Below, piece after piece: positions 22,826 to 34,590 of a DNA stretch of 64,000 nt. The translations under genes and the position numbers were made by a program. The notes under the pieces were generated by a model. It made no database searches, had not been told where the DNA came from, and worked only from the letters and a program-made list of their open reading frames with translations. The stretch spans positions 320,001-384,000 of the forward strand of contig JAKZZE010000009.1 of NCBI GenBank assembly GCA_024220505.1, in the 5' to 3' direction. Source of the stretch: Rhizopus arrhizus. Its lineage: Eukaryota; Mucoromycota; Mucoromycetes; Mucorales; Rhizopodaceae. How positions within the stretch are numbered: the stretch's first letter is position 1; the number at the start of each line of letters is the position of its first letter.

Positions 22826-25087
22826 ATGGCTGATGAACCAAAAAAGGAAACAAAATCAACTCGAGCCTCATGGGGAACAGCATGCTATCGTTGTAGAGGA
22901 TTCAGGTAAAATCAAATTACAAAAGAAGACAAATTCCTCCTTTTTTAAACTAAACAGTTCAAAAGACATGCATGCGATCGTACAAAGCCTTCTTGTACAC
23001 GTTGTCAAAGAAGAAAAATAATTTGTATCTACCCCGAAGCAGCGCCCACTTTAAGAAAGCTACAAAAAGCGACAGAATCACTAGGCGATCGAATAAAAAA
23101 GTTTGGAGAAATTTTAAAAAATACAAGTGAAAATAGTCAGTTTAACAAAGCAAATAACAGCAAAGGCATGTCGCTTCAAAGACTTGCTCAGCCGCGATCA
23201 TCAGTATCTCCATTGTCGCAAATTTCTATCAACTCTTTTTCTTCTGTTTCGACTGATATGAATACAATGGTCTCTGCCAGTTCATTCTCCGTTTATCCTT
23301 GCCACAAATGTTACAAGGATTTGCAACCCTGTGATCTAACATTACCTAGCTGTAGTCGATGTTTCTCTACAGGCCATGAATGTATTTATCAAAAGACAGA
23401 ACCCAAAGCAAAGCATGTATCTCAAGTTTTGAATACTATGAATAAAGTTATGGATCAATGGCAAGAATCAATCGATAAAATGGCAAAAGACTTTGCTCAA
23501 AAGACGAGAGATTTTGGTCAAAGAGTAGATCAGTCATTTAAGCGAAAACCATTACAGCCATTTTCTTGGAAAATTACGACGACAAACAAAGGAATATCAG
23601 TTGAAGGCAATGTCAATTCCTTTAATGATCTTACAAATTTTGTAGATCAGTTTAAGAAAGTGATGCATATCTCAACTCCACAAAAGGAACAGACTTACGC
23701 ACCTGAAATATTAGATGACATGGTGGCATTACCTGGAACTGAATATGTAGACGACACAAGCTCTATTCATACATCTTCCACCTTTTCATTTAACATTTTT
23801 AACAACTCGCATCCTCTCGCAGATTATGAAGATCTCACTCCTATTGAAATTACGCAAGAGTTGACAGATGGCCTAGTTGACCTTTATTGCAATACTCCTT
23901 GTTGTACAACAACCCGTTTGCCTATTATCAATACTGAAGAATTCTTGGCTCGTTATCATGCTTCAGAGAATCGTCCTTGCCAAGCTCTCATTTTTGCCGT
24001 ATGTGCAGCAGCAGCACGTAACGCCTTTCAATTTCATGTTTCTAATGAGGTCGATAAAGAATATAATGTGGGCAAGACTATTTCAATACTTTACTGTTTA
24101 AAAGGCCGTGAAGTATTAGCTGAATGCTTTGATGAAGAACCCTCGCTTGACCTCTGTATGGCTGTCTTCTTACTAGCCTATTGTCACATGCAAAACGGCT
24201 ATACAGGAGTACTTTATATTTATGAGTGGATTGCGTTTACCATGGCTCATGAACTTGGTCTTTACGATGAGAATAGAGAGCTTAACCCAGAAGAAAATAT
24301 GCTTGCGTGGTGTCTTTTTTATTTCAACACATGGTATAAAGTCTTTCAAGGTAATGCCAGCTCATCTGGTCAAATCTATCCACGTTGTCCACTTCAGCCT
24401 CCTCCGCCAAAGCCTAATTTATCAGAGTGTACGCCCAAAACAATGGTAAAGCATTACATATATACCGAATGGTATTATCTGATTCAGTTACAAGTATTGC
24501 GTCAAGAGATAACAAGCCGCTTGCTTTCTACGCAACCAGCAGGACAGCCAGATGCAACACTATCTACTGATTTATTAGCCTTTCAAAACAGACTAGACGC
24601 ATTTTATAATGCCTTACCACCAGAATGGAGGAGTTTGGACGTCAAATTTGACAATTCGACCAATTGTGCCGACTTTTATTTATTAGCCAATTCTTGCATC
24701 TTCAATGTTTACATAGATTATCATATCAACAAAGTTCTACTTCATCAAGCATTTTTTCCCGCAGAACATTTTCCAACGACACCCTCGGCCATTCAATCCC
24801 TCCATTCTTGTCTTAATTCAGCCCTCATCATCTCTCAAGCAATAAATACCATGGTCAGTCAACAAGATAATCAATGTAATATCCCCTTATACGGTTTAAT
24901 GTTTGCAAACATGGTATATATCAAGCTTTTAAACTACCCTGGTGACCATCCTTGTAAAGCACTAGCTAGACAAAGCCTCGTTCAATCTCTTGACACATTA
25001 AAAACATCAAAACCTTATATTTATGATCTTGACATGAGTATCCATTTATTAAACATCATGGAAAAAGATGTGCTTCAAGTTTTGTAA
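22826..25087 (+). CDS. Zn2Cys6 transcription factor with two tandem zinc clusters
   Basis: Two exons (22826-22905, 22966-25087; 60-bp intron) give 733 residues. The intron splits the first zinc cluster, and choosing the acceptor after TTCAAAAG restores CYRCRGFRHACDRTKPSCTR followed by CQRRKIIC, spaced Cx2Cx6Cx6Cx2Cx6C. A second complete cluster follows about 100 residues later: CHKCYKDLQPCDLTLPSCSR, then CFSTGHEC, with the same spacing. A helical stretch (VSQVLNTMNKVMDQWQESID) could mediate dimerisation. Residues about 300-640 match the fungal-specific transcription factor domain (YCNTPCCTTTRLPIINTEEF; IAFTMAHELGLYDENRELNP; WCLFYFNTWYKVFQ). It should be a nuclear sequence-specific regulator; the target pathway is unknown. 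The first ATG (MADEPKKETK) is used because nothing upstream stays open. Confidence 0.85.
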
Positions 25088-25099
25088 GAAACAACATAC

Positions 25100-25519
25100 A
25101 TTTTATATTAATGTTAATAATAATGTAATAAAAAGCTAAGAAAAGAATATGTATTTTTGTGTATATTTCATATTATCAAATAAATCCGTGTTATTTTTTA
25201 TCGAAAATAAATGGACTTTCTTTTGTAAATATGTTGTTGAGCAGCCTTTGCATTTGTTGCTGTTTAGAGAAACACGGCTAATTGACGAACAAGCAGGCTT
25301 TGAATAGTTACTAATGGTAAAAAAAAAAAGGGAAGGGGAATACCAGTATCTTATGATGTCATTACAAGGCCATGAATTCTAATATGCCAATGTGATTATA
25401 GAGAACACGTAGAGATTTGAAAATATACAAAACTGATATTGTATATGATGCCTTAATATACAAATAATTTATTGATATTAATTATATAAATTACTTGAAT
25501 ATCTTTCACAAAACCGTAT
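25100..25519. other. Convergent 3' region, no gene
   Basis: AT-rich DNA between the converging zinc-cluster gene and the minus-strand hypothetical gene. AATAAA-like signals occur near 25126. Confidence 0.4.
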
Positions 25520-26006
25520 TTACAATGTTCTCAAATTAATTTCACCAACAGGCTGTTTACCTGTCAATCCGCCCAAGCCCATTCCTTCTTGTTCCGCAAT
25601 TTGATGATCATTGCCACTAGTATCATGCTGCCGATTTTCTGAGAAACTCTTTGATTCATTGGAAACATTCTGAAGAGGATGTGCGTCGTTTGTGGCTACA
25701 TTGAAAGATGGTTCAGCTTGCTGTTCAAAGTTGCTTTTATGCTGAGGATTATGTGCATTCACTAATAATTTGTTTATAATTTAAGCTATTGATTTATATC
25801 TCAAACTTACGTCTATCGTTGTTTTCGGGATAAAGCCCTTGGTTTATTATAAATGATTGAATTCGATGCGGTCCACCAATTTTAGAATTCTTGTTTTGAT
25901 AGTTTACATTTTTACTTTGCGCTTGTTGAAGAGCCGTGTCATTTAGATTATCTTCATGAAATGTACCTGGCATTTCAGATGTAGGCTTATAAGTATTATT
26001 GAACAT
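25520..26006 (-). CDS. Small hydrophilic hypothetical protein
   Basis: Two exons (26006-25811 and 25761-25520; a 49-bp GT-AG intron) join in frame to 145 residues. The protein is rich in Asn, Gln, His and Glu, has no signal peptide or membrane segment, and looks disordered. A short Gly-rich patch, GMGLGGLTGKQP, precedes the end. I do not recognise the family. The good splice sites and the closing frame argue that it is a real gene rather than a chance open frame. Nothing in the neighbourhood suggests a role. Confidence 0.55.
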
Positions 26007-27000
26007 ATTTGTTGCAAATTAAAATAGGATTTTTTGTTCCTGCATATTTATATCTAATTTATTTTTCTCATCACATCATTGTGATATAATCTTCCTGCAA
26101 GGCTTTATGCACTATTTTTTTTTACGTCAAGTGCTATATGATAGAAGGAAACATGAGCAGATAAAGCAACGAGGTAGTAACATAAACCAAGCAGCAAACA
26201 CATAATAAAACTACCATCAAGGGAGGCGGTATTAAATGAAGCAACATAATTTTTACCATCACTATAGAATATATATGCAAGCAGATTAACTGGATTTTAA
26301 AACTATAAGCATGGAAAGGAAAGGTTGACAGTGGAGATGATAAATGGGAACCATTATACAAACAAGCAAATATTAATTGAGATTACCAAGGGTATTGAAG
26401 AGATGGCTGAATACTCACATCGGTAATTCCACAGACAGAGATTCATATAATTAATTTTTCTCAAGCTTCATACACTAATAGAAAATAAATATAATTATGA
26501 AACACCTTAGATAAAGCGTACTCTGGTACATTCAGCATTAACCTGAGTTAAATCAATGTCACTGTCAAAGACAACAGGCTACAGGTTTTTGTAATATATA
26601 GCTGAAATAAATCTGCTTTACTTATACTACTCTTATTGTTATTATAAACAAGAAAGAAACCATTTTTACTAAAAAAAAACTCTAAGTGATCGTATATATA
26701 CATCTTCCCAAGCAATAAGAAAGAATAAATTAATATGTTAAGACACTATTTATGAAGTTCAAATTTCTAAATAGCTGCTTTATTCTTCTGTATTGTATTA
26801 AAAAAGTTCCATAAAGTATGCAAGCAACATGTAAATATATTACTGTACAAATGAAACCCACTAAAAAACAAGTACCATAAATATTAGCATCCTTTATGTC
26901 AGCCTCTTTTAACCGACAACTGGGATTTGAAATTCTGCCGGTCAAAAATCAATCAGCCTGCAACTCTCCTGTATTTTTTTTTTCTTTTTCTTATAAAAAA
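26007..27000. other. 1 kb AT-rich spacer
   Basis: Divergent upstream region of two unrecognised genes. No exon or repeat supported; open frames present are short and biased by A/T content. Confidence 0.35.
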
Positions 27001-28111
27001 ATGAGTTTTATGATGGACAGGGCTACTGAAGCAGCAGCTAGTAACCTTGCTGAAGTAAGAAAACTCATTGAAAGTATGACTGCCCTGGTAAGTAGTCAAC
27101 AGCAACAACAGCAACAACAACAATTACTTCAAAAGCAAAAAGAATTACAGTTCGAACAGCAGCAGCAAGAAAAAGAACAAGCAAAACAGGAAAAAAGGAT
27201 ATTCCTCCAATACAGCAACAGCAGCAACAGCAGAAGCAGCAACAGAAAGAGCCACAATTGAGTACAACAACCCAATTGCCTCAAAACACAATGCAAAATT
27301 GGTCATCAAATACCAACTCAAATAATTTATACTCGTCAAGGTAAACTAGTCGAAGAATTTTTTGTTTTTACATGAGAAATCCATATTGAACACGACTATA
27401 TATAGCCAACAAGCCAATGCCAATACAAACAACGAGATAAATAATAAAATTCAAAACACCAGTGCAACAGCATCTGCGCCGCCCATAATGCAAACATTGC
27501 CAACAGCAGGTATAATTGTTGAAGTAAACCATGTAGTATATAGTAGAACTTTTTACTTTCAACTGTCTCGTAAATTATAACATCACACTATTAAGTATAT
27601 AATCTAAAAATTCATACTTTGATTAGCCGAGGCGACTATTGAACCGCTTGTGACATGGTTAAGGTTAACATTTCAAGATCCAAGTATTTCTGGTATGGTA
27701 TTACAGTATAAAGGATTTGATGGGTTGTGGAAGTGTTTATTGAACCGTAAAAAAAAAAAAAGATAAGCGACTTTAAATACGAGATATTAACTGTCATGAT
27801 ATAGGAGACGATTCCTTGAAAAGAGTGCTAAAGCAGAACTTAAAAAATAATACAATACTCCAAATGAGAGTGCCATGTGAGCAGGATCTCTTGAGTGTAA
27901 GCAAAAGTGTGTGCGTACAGACTTGAATTGATTTCTTATTTTTTATGTAATGCAGTCGGGATACACTGACAAACGCCTTCTGGCATTGACGACAAAGCCC
28001 TATCCAGCACCAATACAACCACCCAATCCAGTATTAGTAACACATCAAACAGCCTCCGATGATAATGGGAGTAATAACAATAGTAATAGTAGCAATGAAA
28101 CTTCTACTTGA
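27001..28111 (+). CDS. Unrecognised multi-exon protein with Gln-rich N-terminal part
   Basis: Six exons in the best model (27001-27087, 27198-27340, 27406-27509, 27627-27746, 27805-27896, 27956-28111) give 233 residues, all phases closing. Exon 1 encodes a helix, ATEAAASNLAEVRKLIESMT. The following Gln-rich exon has DIPPIQQQQQQQKQQQKEP. The conserved-looking core is VTWLRLTFQDPSISGMVLQY through GFDGLWKCLLNRDDSLKRVL, then MRVPCEQDLL and YTDKRLLALTTKPYPAP; the tail is Asn/Ser-rich. I do not recognise the family. The first intron (27088-27197, donor GTAAGT) would remove a CAG/CAA-rich stretch; reading straight through instead ends at 27261 in another frame, so either the splice or a frameshift in an A-run must be accepted. 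Confidence 0.55.
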
Positions 28112-30533
28112 TGCATAAATAATAAAATAGGGCATTTTTTACATGTACAGTGTTTCGCGTTTGAAAATACAAAAATTAGAAGGTGAAAATAACTTTTGGA
28201 GCAAGGAATAAAATTTCTTTGTACCTAATAAAAATTATTGTTGGTCAATAAAATGCTTATTTCATCAATGCAAATGATACAAATCCAATACAAAAAAAGT
28301 AACCCAGAATATGTCAAATTAGTAAACAGAGACAAATATGCTTTTTTTTTTAAAAAATAAAACAATAGGGATAAGCGTCGGAGTTTATTGTGATAATAGG
28401 ACACAGATATGAGGATGTATGTATTGATGGTATCTTTAGAATAGCCTACCGTGGGTGGTACTGTGGAGCTTAAGGCCGTAAATCGACCGTAGATCACAAA
28501 GTGTTTCACTCTTTTAGGTACTTCAAAAGGATCATTCATAGTCACACTAGAAGGTTTATCATTCATAATTTTATATCCCTTATTATAAAAGAAACACATT
28601 CTTTCGTTCTAATCTGTTGGACTTCGATCAAAATTGTGTCATTTCTTTTATATAGCAACTTGTTAAGAGTATTTCTTAATTAAACCACTGGGTGCTTTTT
28701 AGCAGCATATATTTGCATTTGAGAATGGTATTTGTGTCTGAAATGGTTAGCTATTTCTTAGAATTTAGATTTTTGAGGGTTATTTTCAATATTAAGTTCA
28801 ACACCATGTTTATTACATAACTTGGCAAGCTTCTTCATTTGAATTTGAGTAATTTCGTGACAAATATTGATGATTGAATTGTTGCATTTGGTGTTTGAAG
28901 TAAAAAGTTTAACAAAAAGTGCTTCCGTTTGGTTTAAACTGTTTAGTTGAATTGCTGAAGCCGTACTAATTGGGAGAAATTTATTTGTAGGCGATTTTTC
29001 ATTAGCAGGTATGCTGTACACAATGTTGGATTTTGTGGTAAAAGCAATTTCGTAACTAAAAGTATTTGAAATTCCTTAAACAACCATATATTGCAGCAGT
29101 CAAATCTTGATAAATGTTTTTTTACCTTACTCACCGATATATACTTCTACTGACAATAATATATAAAATGTTGCCCACTTCATCCATCAACATTTCTCAA
29201 GACCTTTTTGTTCACAGAAGCGATCCTGAATGTGCTAATGCATATTTGGCCAATATCCCAGTTTGCAGACAAAATATAATTTTACGCTTGGTTTACCAAT
29301 ATTGCTATTCATCATATCATTTAGATCAAACACCAGGCTCATATTAATAAGAAACATGTCATTGCTGTTTACCACATGTCCAAAAAGGCATTGAAACCTT
29401 GTTTGTTGCCGAAGGAGATGCGTTACTTCATATGTGAGCACCGCAAAACAAAAACGGTAAAGAAAAAAGCAACCAACGTGTTAGTATCAGAAGGTAAGCA
29501 TCTAAATCATAGAATAACAAAAAAGACCACCCATTAATTTTTTTTTTTTTTTTGAAAACTCAACGAAATTTAAGTTGTTGAAAAATTGGGACAGTTGCAA
29601 TATATGGTTGTTCAAAAAGGTACGATTTTTTTTTAGAAGATTCAACTTCACAAATATATCATGCGCTTTTCACAGTAACATAAATTGATTGGTTAAAATT
29701 TTATACTTCCTACCATATGAGGCTGATTTACAATTTTTTTTTCCTTTTTTTTCTCATTGGCGACAATTCTTTGGAATTGAGGGATGCTTCAAAGAATATA
29801 TGCATTAAGGCGTGTAAGAACGGTTCCTATCTTGACTTGTCTTGGTAGCGCATTGGATGGACACACACCACTTTTCAGGATCGTCTTTGTTTTAGACCTT
29901 GATTTACTACAAAAGATTGTTGTCTTGCTTCAGAATAATTAGTAAGGATAATGTCCTACGAAAACTTTGAAGTATATAGACGGTAATACCGCTACACCGT
30001 TTTTTTTTTTTTTTTTTTTTTTTGGAACCATATAGCTTCTTACCTTCTCGTGGTTGATCCTGTCAATCAAAAAAGTGTAGAGTTTTTTGAACACCGAAAT
30101 GAAGCTTAAACTTTAATCAAATAAAACAATATAAAAATTCTTTCAAAAACAAATATAATTTGAGTATTTTATTGAGCATTTGATTGATTACATCATAATT
30201 CCCAAAGGTCTAAAAGCAAAGAAAAGAGTAATATAAAACTCATTGCCATTTTTCTATTGTAATAATGACGAACCAAAGAATAACTAGAGAGGTAGTCTCT
30301 GCATTGGAATAATCTGCGCTTTATAAAACCCTCATTGCATGGAAAACTTTTGGTATGTTTTTTTTTCGCCATGTACAATGTTATACCATGGTTGTTCAAA
30401 ATTGCCAAAATATCCAAGAGGTCTAATTTCATTTATAAATATGATGTTCTTTTCCGGTTATACACCGTGATTCTGATCGGTTATTGTTTTTTATCTTTTT
30501 GTATTTACTAAGCATTTAGATATAATAAACTGC

Positions 30534-30577
<44 letters not shown>

Positions 30578-30690
30578 TTATTTTATATAAGACGTATTAG
30601 ATCGATAAACACTGGAAAAAAAGTCTTCATCTACTGTAAAATCTTTGATTTATTGGCCAGCCAAGAAACCTTAATTGATCTCTCGAAACA
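28112..30690. other. 2.6 kb gene-poor region with long T-runs
   Basis: No protein family recognised. Short open frames on both strands (for example 28566-28225 minus, 29168-29346 plus, 30432-30193 minus) lack support. Homopolymers stand out: T-runs near 29539-29553, at 29999-30023 (25 T) and at 30536-30574 (39 T). They could be poly(A) tails of minus-strand retroposed copies, but no adjacent element is recognisable. Confidence 0.35.
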
Positions 30691-30695
30691 TCAGC

Positions 30696-30951
30696 TATGG
30701 GTAACAAATTGCCATTATTATTAGTGGCAAACATTTCTCCGTTGGCAATTAATTAAATATTGTATTTGAATAGGGTATTTATTGCTACAAGACGATGTAA
30801 ATCTGATTACAACTATTTTTTTTTCTCATTAGATTTGCATGATTCGAAAAATTTTGATATACAAGATATTAGATTATGGAAAGAATATCAAAATAAATTT
30901 GAGCTTGAATCATTTGTATTGATAATAAAAGCATTTTATGGACCAATTTAA
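30696..30951 (+). other. Possible small gene or gene fragment upstream of Gos1
   Basis: An ATG at 30696 opens MGNKLPLLLVANISPLAIN, and after a possible intron ending TTGAATAG (30772) or TCTCATTAG (30832) a frame encodes LHDSKNFDIQDIRLWKEYQN and ends FYGPI at 30951. Neither part is recognised and the joining is uncertain. It ends 50 bp before the Gos1 start codon. Confidence 0.2.
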
Positions 30952-31001
30952 CATCTGAGCCTCAAATTGTAGAGCGTTTTCTTTTTTTTATTTTATTCAA
31001 C

Positions 31002-31902
31002 ATGTCTTTAACATTAGATGAACAATCTACAACACCTTCTTGGGATCAATTAAGAAAAGAAGCGAGACAACTAGAAAGCGAAATTGAACTCAAACTATCT
31101 ACTTTAGCTAGAATAGGTCAATCAACTGGGTTAGACAATACAGGTCAAGAAGCAGAAACAGATGAATTATTGAAAAAGGTACACAGAAATAAAAGATTGT
31201 ATAAATAATTAACAATAATAAAAAATAGTTGCAAAGTGTCATTTCTGAAATGGCAAACTTCATTGATAGACCAAGTATTATACCAACTAATTCTTCAATG
31301 GTTCACTTGTTAGGAAGGCACAAAGATATACTGTATGATTATACTAAAGAGTTCAGAAGAGTCAAGGTAAATATTATTTATTGGATAAAGAACACTTAAG
31401 CTCAGCGTAAACATAGATCAATATTAAAGCAGCTAGAGACAAAGCCGATTTAATGAATCAAGTACAAGACGAAATAAGAACATTTAATTCAGCGAGCAAT
31501 AAAGACAATGCGGATTATTACTTAACTGAGCGTAACAGAATAGAGGGATCTCATAGATTGACAGATATGATTTTAGAGTAAAGAGAAAGAAGGGTTATAT
31601 ATAAACTTATAGCTTATTAAAAAGCTTGATAGACAAGCATATGCCACGAGGGAAGATATATCCAGACAAGGAAGAATTATGCACAATGTGAATCAACGTG
31701 TTGGAAATATAGTTGGTAAAGTATTTATATATTATAATAATGAAAAATATTATATTGAACATAAAGTACGATAGGTCGTATACCAGGTATAAATAACATA
31801 ATTTCTCGTATAAATACAAGAAGAAAAAGAGATACACTGATTATGGCTGGTATAATATCAACTTGTTCCATTCTTATCATCCTCTATTGGTTACATACAT
31901 GA
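31002..31902 (+). CDS. GOS1: Golgi Qb-SNARE (Gos1/GOSR1)
   Basis: Five exons (31002-31178, 31229-31366, 31417-31577, 31633-31715, 31775-31902) give 228 residues. The start TTPSWDQLRKEARQLESEIE is the Habc beginning of GS28 proteins (W..LR..AR.LE..ie.kL). The SNARE motif lies in the part SHRLTDMILEQAYATREDIS, RQGRIMHNVNQRVGNIVGRI, PGINNIISRIN, with a central Gln in ATREDISRQ. It is followed by a basic TRRKRD and a C-terminal anchor, TLIMAGIISTCSILIILYWL. Gos1 acts in intra-Golgi and endosome-to-Golgi fusion with Sed5, Ykt6 and Sft1. The fourth acceptor is picked by phase (after CTTGATAG), because earlier AGs give a frameshift. Length is normal for the family. Confidence 0.93.
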
Positions 31903-31969
31903 ATAAAATAACTGCTGAATGTCCGATTTCTTTTTCTTTTTTTTTTTTATTATTTGTTTACTTTTTTAC

Positions 31970-34108
31970 ATGTCTAAATTAGTGAATGCTCTTCAACAAC
32001 AAGAAGAAGAGTATGTTCGTCGTCCTCCTGTGCATCTTCGAACTTCTAAAAGTTCAACTATACGGCATAACTTACTTTCACCTACAAGAACGACCAGTAG
32101 TACCTTGAGAGGTAGTCCAACGACTCGTCGAAGAACTAACAGTTTTACTTCCACTATGGGAAAAAAGAATGTGAAGCTATTACCAAGATTAGAGGAAGAG
32201 AACGCAAATTTGCCACCCCAAGTAAATAAGACAAAAATATGTTTTGGTAAAGCTATTACTTATTTTGTTTTTATTTTACAAAAATAGGATTCCGTGGAAT
32301 TCATTCTTGCTCAGATCAACAGACAAAATGCCAAACTAGATGACGACCCAAAGTCTATTTGTATTCAGTCTAACCAGCTCAAAAGCAATCTATCGACGAT
32401 TCAAAAGTTGACGACGGATCAGGTAGAAGAAAACATCGACTGGGAATTTTGGGCAGCCCTAACAGAAGATTTCAGCTCCGTTGCTTTAAAGCTTCCTCAT
32501 CTTGTCTCAGCCAAACTCAGGGCGGGTATCCCTTCCAAGGTAAGAGGTGTTATTTGGCAAGCTATGTCACAATCGGCCTCTTTGAACCTCGAGACTATGT
32601 ATGGACAACTTGTAGCTGAACATTCTCCTTATGAGCGAGTCATCCAACGAGATTTAGCTCGTACTTTTCCTGGTATAGAAATGTTCAAGCAGGAAGGAGG
32701 GCAAGGGCAAAGATCATTGGAACGCATACTGTCAGCTTATAGTTTATATGATTCACTGGTTGGATACTGTCAAGGACTGGCGTTTCTTGTAGGACCTTTA
32801 TTATTAAATGTAAGCTTTATAATTACTTTTTTTTTTTAATACTAAAACAAGTGTAATGTAGATGCCAGAACAGCAAGCTTTTTGTGTCTTTGTAAGGTAA
32901 AAACAAAATTTATACTTAAAATTACAAAACTTACATGTATTAATGATAGACTTATGGAAACATATGAAATGAGAACAATGTTCACTTTAAATATGGAAGG
33001 CTTACAACTTAGATTATACCAGTTTTCAAGTTTACTTGATCAAATATTACCCAATTTATCTGACTTTTTAACCTTGCATGAAGTCAATGTACCCATGTAT
33101 GCATCTCAGTGGTTTCTTACACTATTTGCGTATGCGTTCCCTATGGAACTTATTTTACGTATTTATGACATTGTATTTGCAGAAGGTGCAGCAGAAACAA
33201 TTATGCGAGTATCCATTGCTATGCTCAAACGATCCCAAGAAAGACTAATGCAGTTCACAGAATTTGAAGACATTTTGGATTTTTTATGCAACAAGATGTA
33301 TGATGCCTATGACAATGATCCAGGCCAGGTTATATCAGATGCCGTAAAATTAAGCGGGGTCATCACCAAGGAAAAGATGGATCATTTAGCAGAGACTTAT
33401 GTAGCTGAATTAGAAAAAGAGCAAAAGCAGACAGAACAAGTGCTCGCTGTTCGTTTCAACTTCTGGTCAAAGTCAAATAGTAATGGCAGCAGTCAAAGTA
33501 ATCACAGTGCCAATCGAAAAAAGAAGACAATGTCATGGTACGCACCCAAAAAGAGTTTTGAATCGGAGCGACAGTCTACTTCATCACTGAGAGAGCCAAG
33601 TATGTCTGAATTACATCGTCAAATTGAAGATTTATTATTAGCTTTAACTCGAATGCAAAGGGAAGCAGTTTCACTAAAAGATGAATTAAACCAGACCCAA
33701 CTAGACAAAATGGACTTAGAAGCAGAAAGAGATGCATTAAAGATGACAATAGAAAGTGTATTTCATAATACAAAGTATGAAGTTGAATGTATGGAACTTC
33801 GAAAAGAGAATGCTAGGCTAAAACAAGAAAAAGATGATTTATTTCACCAGAAAATGATGTCTAAAGATGCATTGAGTGCACTTGTAGAGAGTATGCTTGA
33901 CATGAAAAAGAAGGTGGATTATTTGGAACAAGAAAATACGAAAATAACCAAGGAATGTCAAAAACTAAAGAACGAAAAAAAACACATTTCACAAATTCGT
34001 ACTGGATTTAATAGCACAGCATCCGCTCCTTCTTCTCCAGTGCGTACAACCACTACCACTTCTTCTAGGTCATCATGGTTCAGTAGTAGCAGTAATACAA
34101 ATAAATAA
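31970..34108 (+). CDS. TBC-domain Rab GTPase-activating protein (Gyp5/EVI5-like)
   Basis: Four exons (31970-32221, 32288-32809, 32862-32896, 32950-34108) give 655 residues. The TBC domain has the three usual boxes: AGIPSKVRGVIWQAMSQ, the arginine finger box VIQRDLARTFPG, and the glutamine finger SLVGYCQGLAFLVGPLLL. It continues through DFLTLHEVNVPMYASQWFLT and FPMELILRIYDIVFAEGA. Both catalytic fingers are present, so GAP activity is expected. From about residue 470 there is a long coiled coil (SMSELHRQIEDLLLALTRMQ; EVECMELRKENARLKQEKDD) and then a Ser/Thr-rich tail. This order resembles Gyp5/Gyl1 and EVI5 proteins, which act on Ypt1/Rab8/Rab11-type GTPases in exocytic traffic. It starts 67 bp after Gos1 ends, so the intergenic region is very short. 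Confidence 0.9.
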
Positions 34109-34590
34109 AATTTTCTTTTGGAACCATCCTTTACTGTAAGAGAAAGAGAAAAAAGAAGGAAGAACTTGTTACTTGATAGGTCTTGCATGATTTGAATTCC
34201 ACTGTTCGGTCAGTATCAATTTAACCAAAACTCAAGCATTGTCAGATTTGAATAATAATAACAATGAAAGGATACTTCAACTGCTGTCTTATTTTATTTG
34301 TTACCTCACAAAATTAGTAATAATTTTAGTACTTGCAAAACTTAAGTTATTTGCTTATTTGACCCATAATAATACAATCCAATTACATCACTATCATTTT
34401 CTAGGTTTTTCTCCATATTTCTTTTATTTGGTGAAACTTGATTTGATAACGTGTAACAATTTCGGGCAAACAAATTAAATTTTGTTTTCATCCAATAAAA
34501 ATTTGATACATGGATTTTTATATCTTTTATTTAAAGGAACTCTTCTCTTTTTTTCACTTCTTTTTCTCTTCTCGTCTTTTTATTCATAAA
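34109..34590. other. Upstream region of BiP
   Basis: AT-rich spacer with a pyrimidine-rich leader (about 34545-34585). No gene seen. I did not find a clear unfolded-protein response element by eye. Confidence 0.35.

Noticed and set aside
26896..27261. 121-codon frame starting at 26896
   Set aside because: The upstream 35 codons are AT-rich leader; the ATG at 27001 is the better start and the frame after 27087 conflicts with the downstream exons.
28225..28599. 124-codon minus-strand frame (NDKPSSVTMNDPFEVPKRVK at its start)
   Set aside because: The first 40 codons look protein-like but the rest is AT-driven hydrophobic sequence; no family or splice model supports it.
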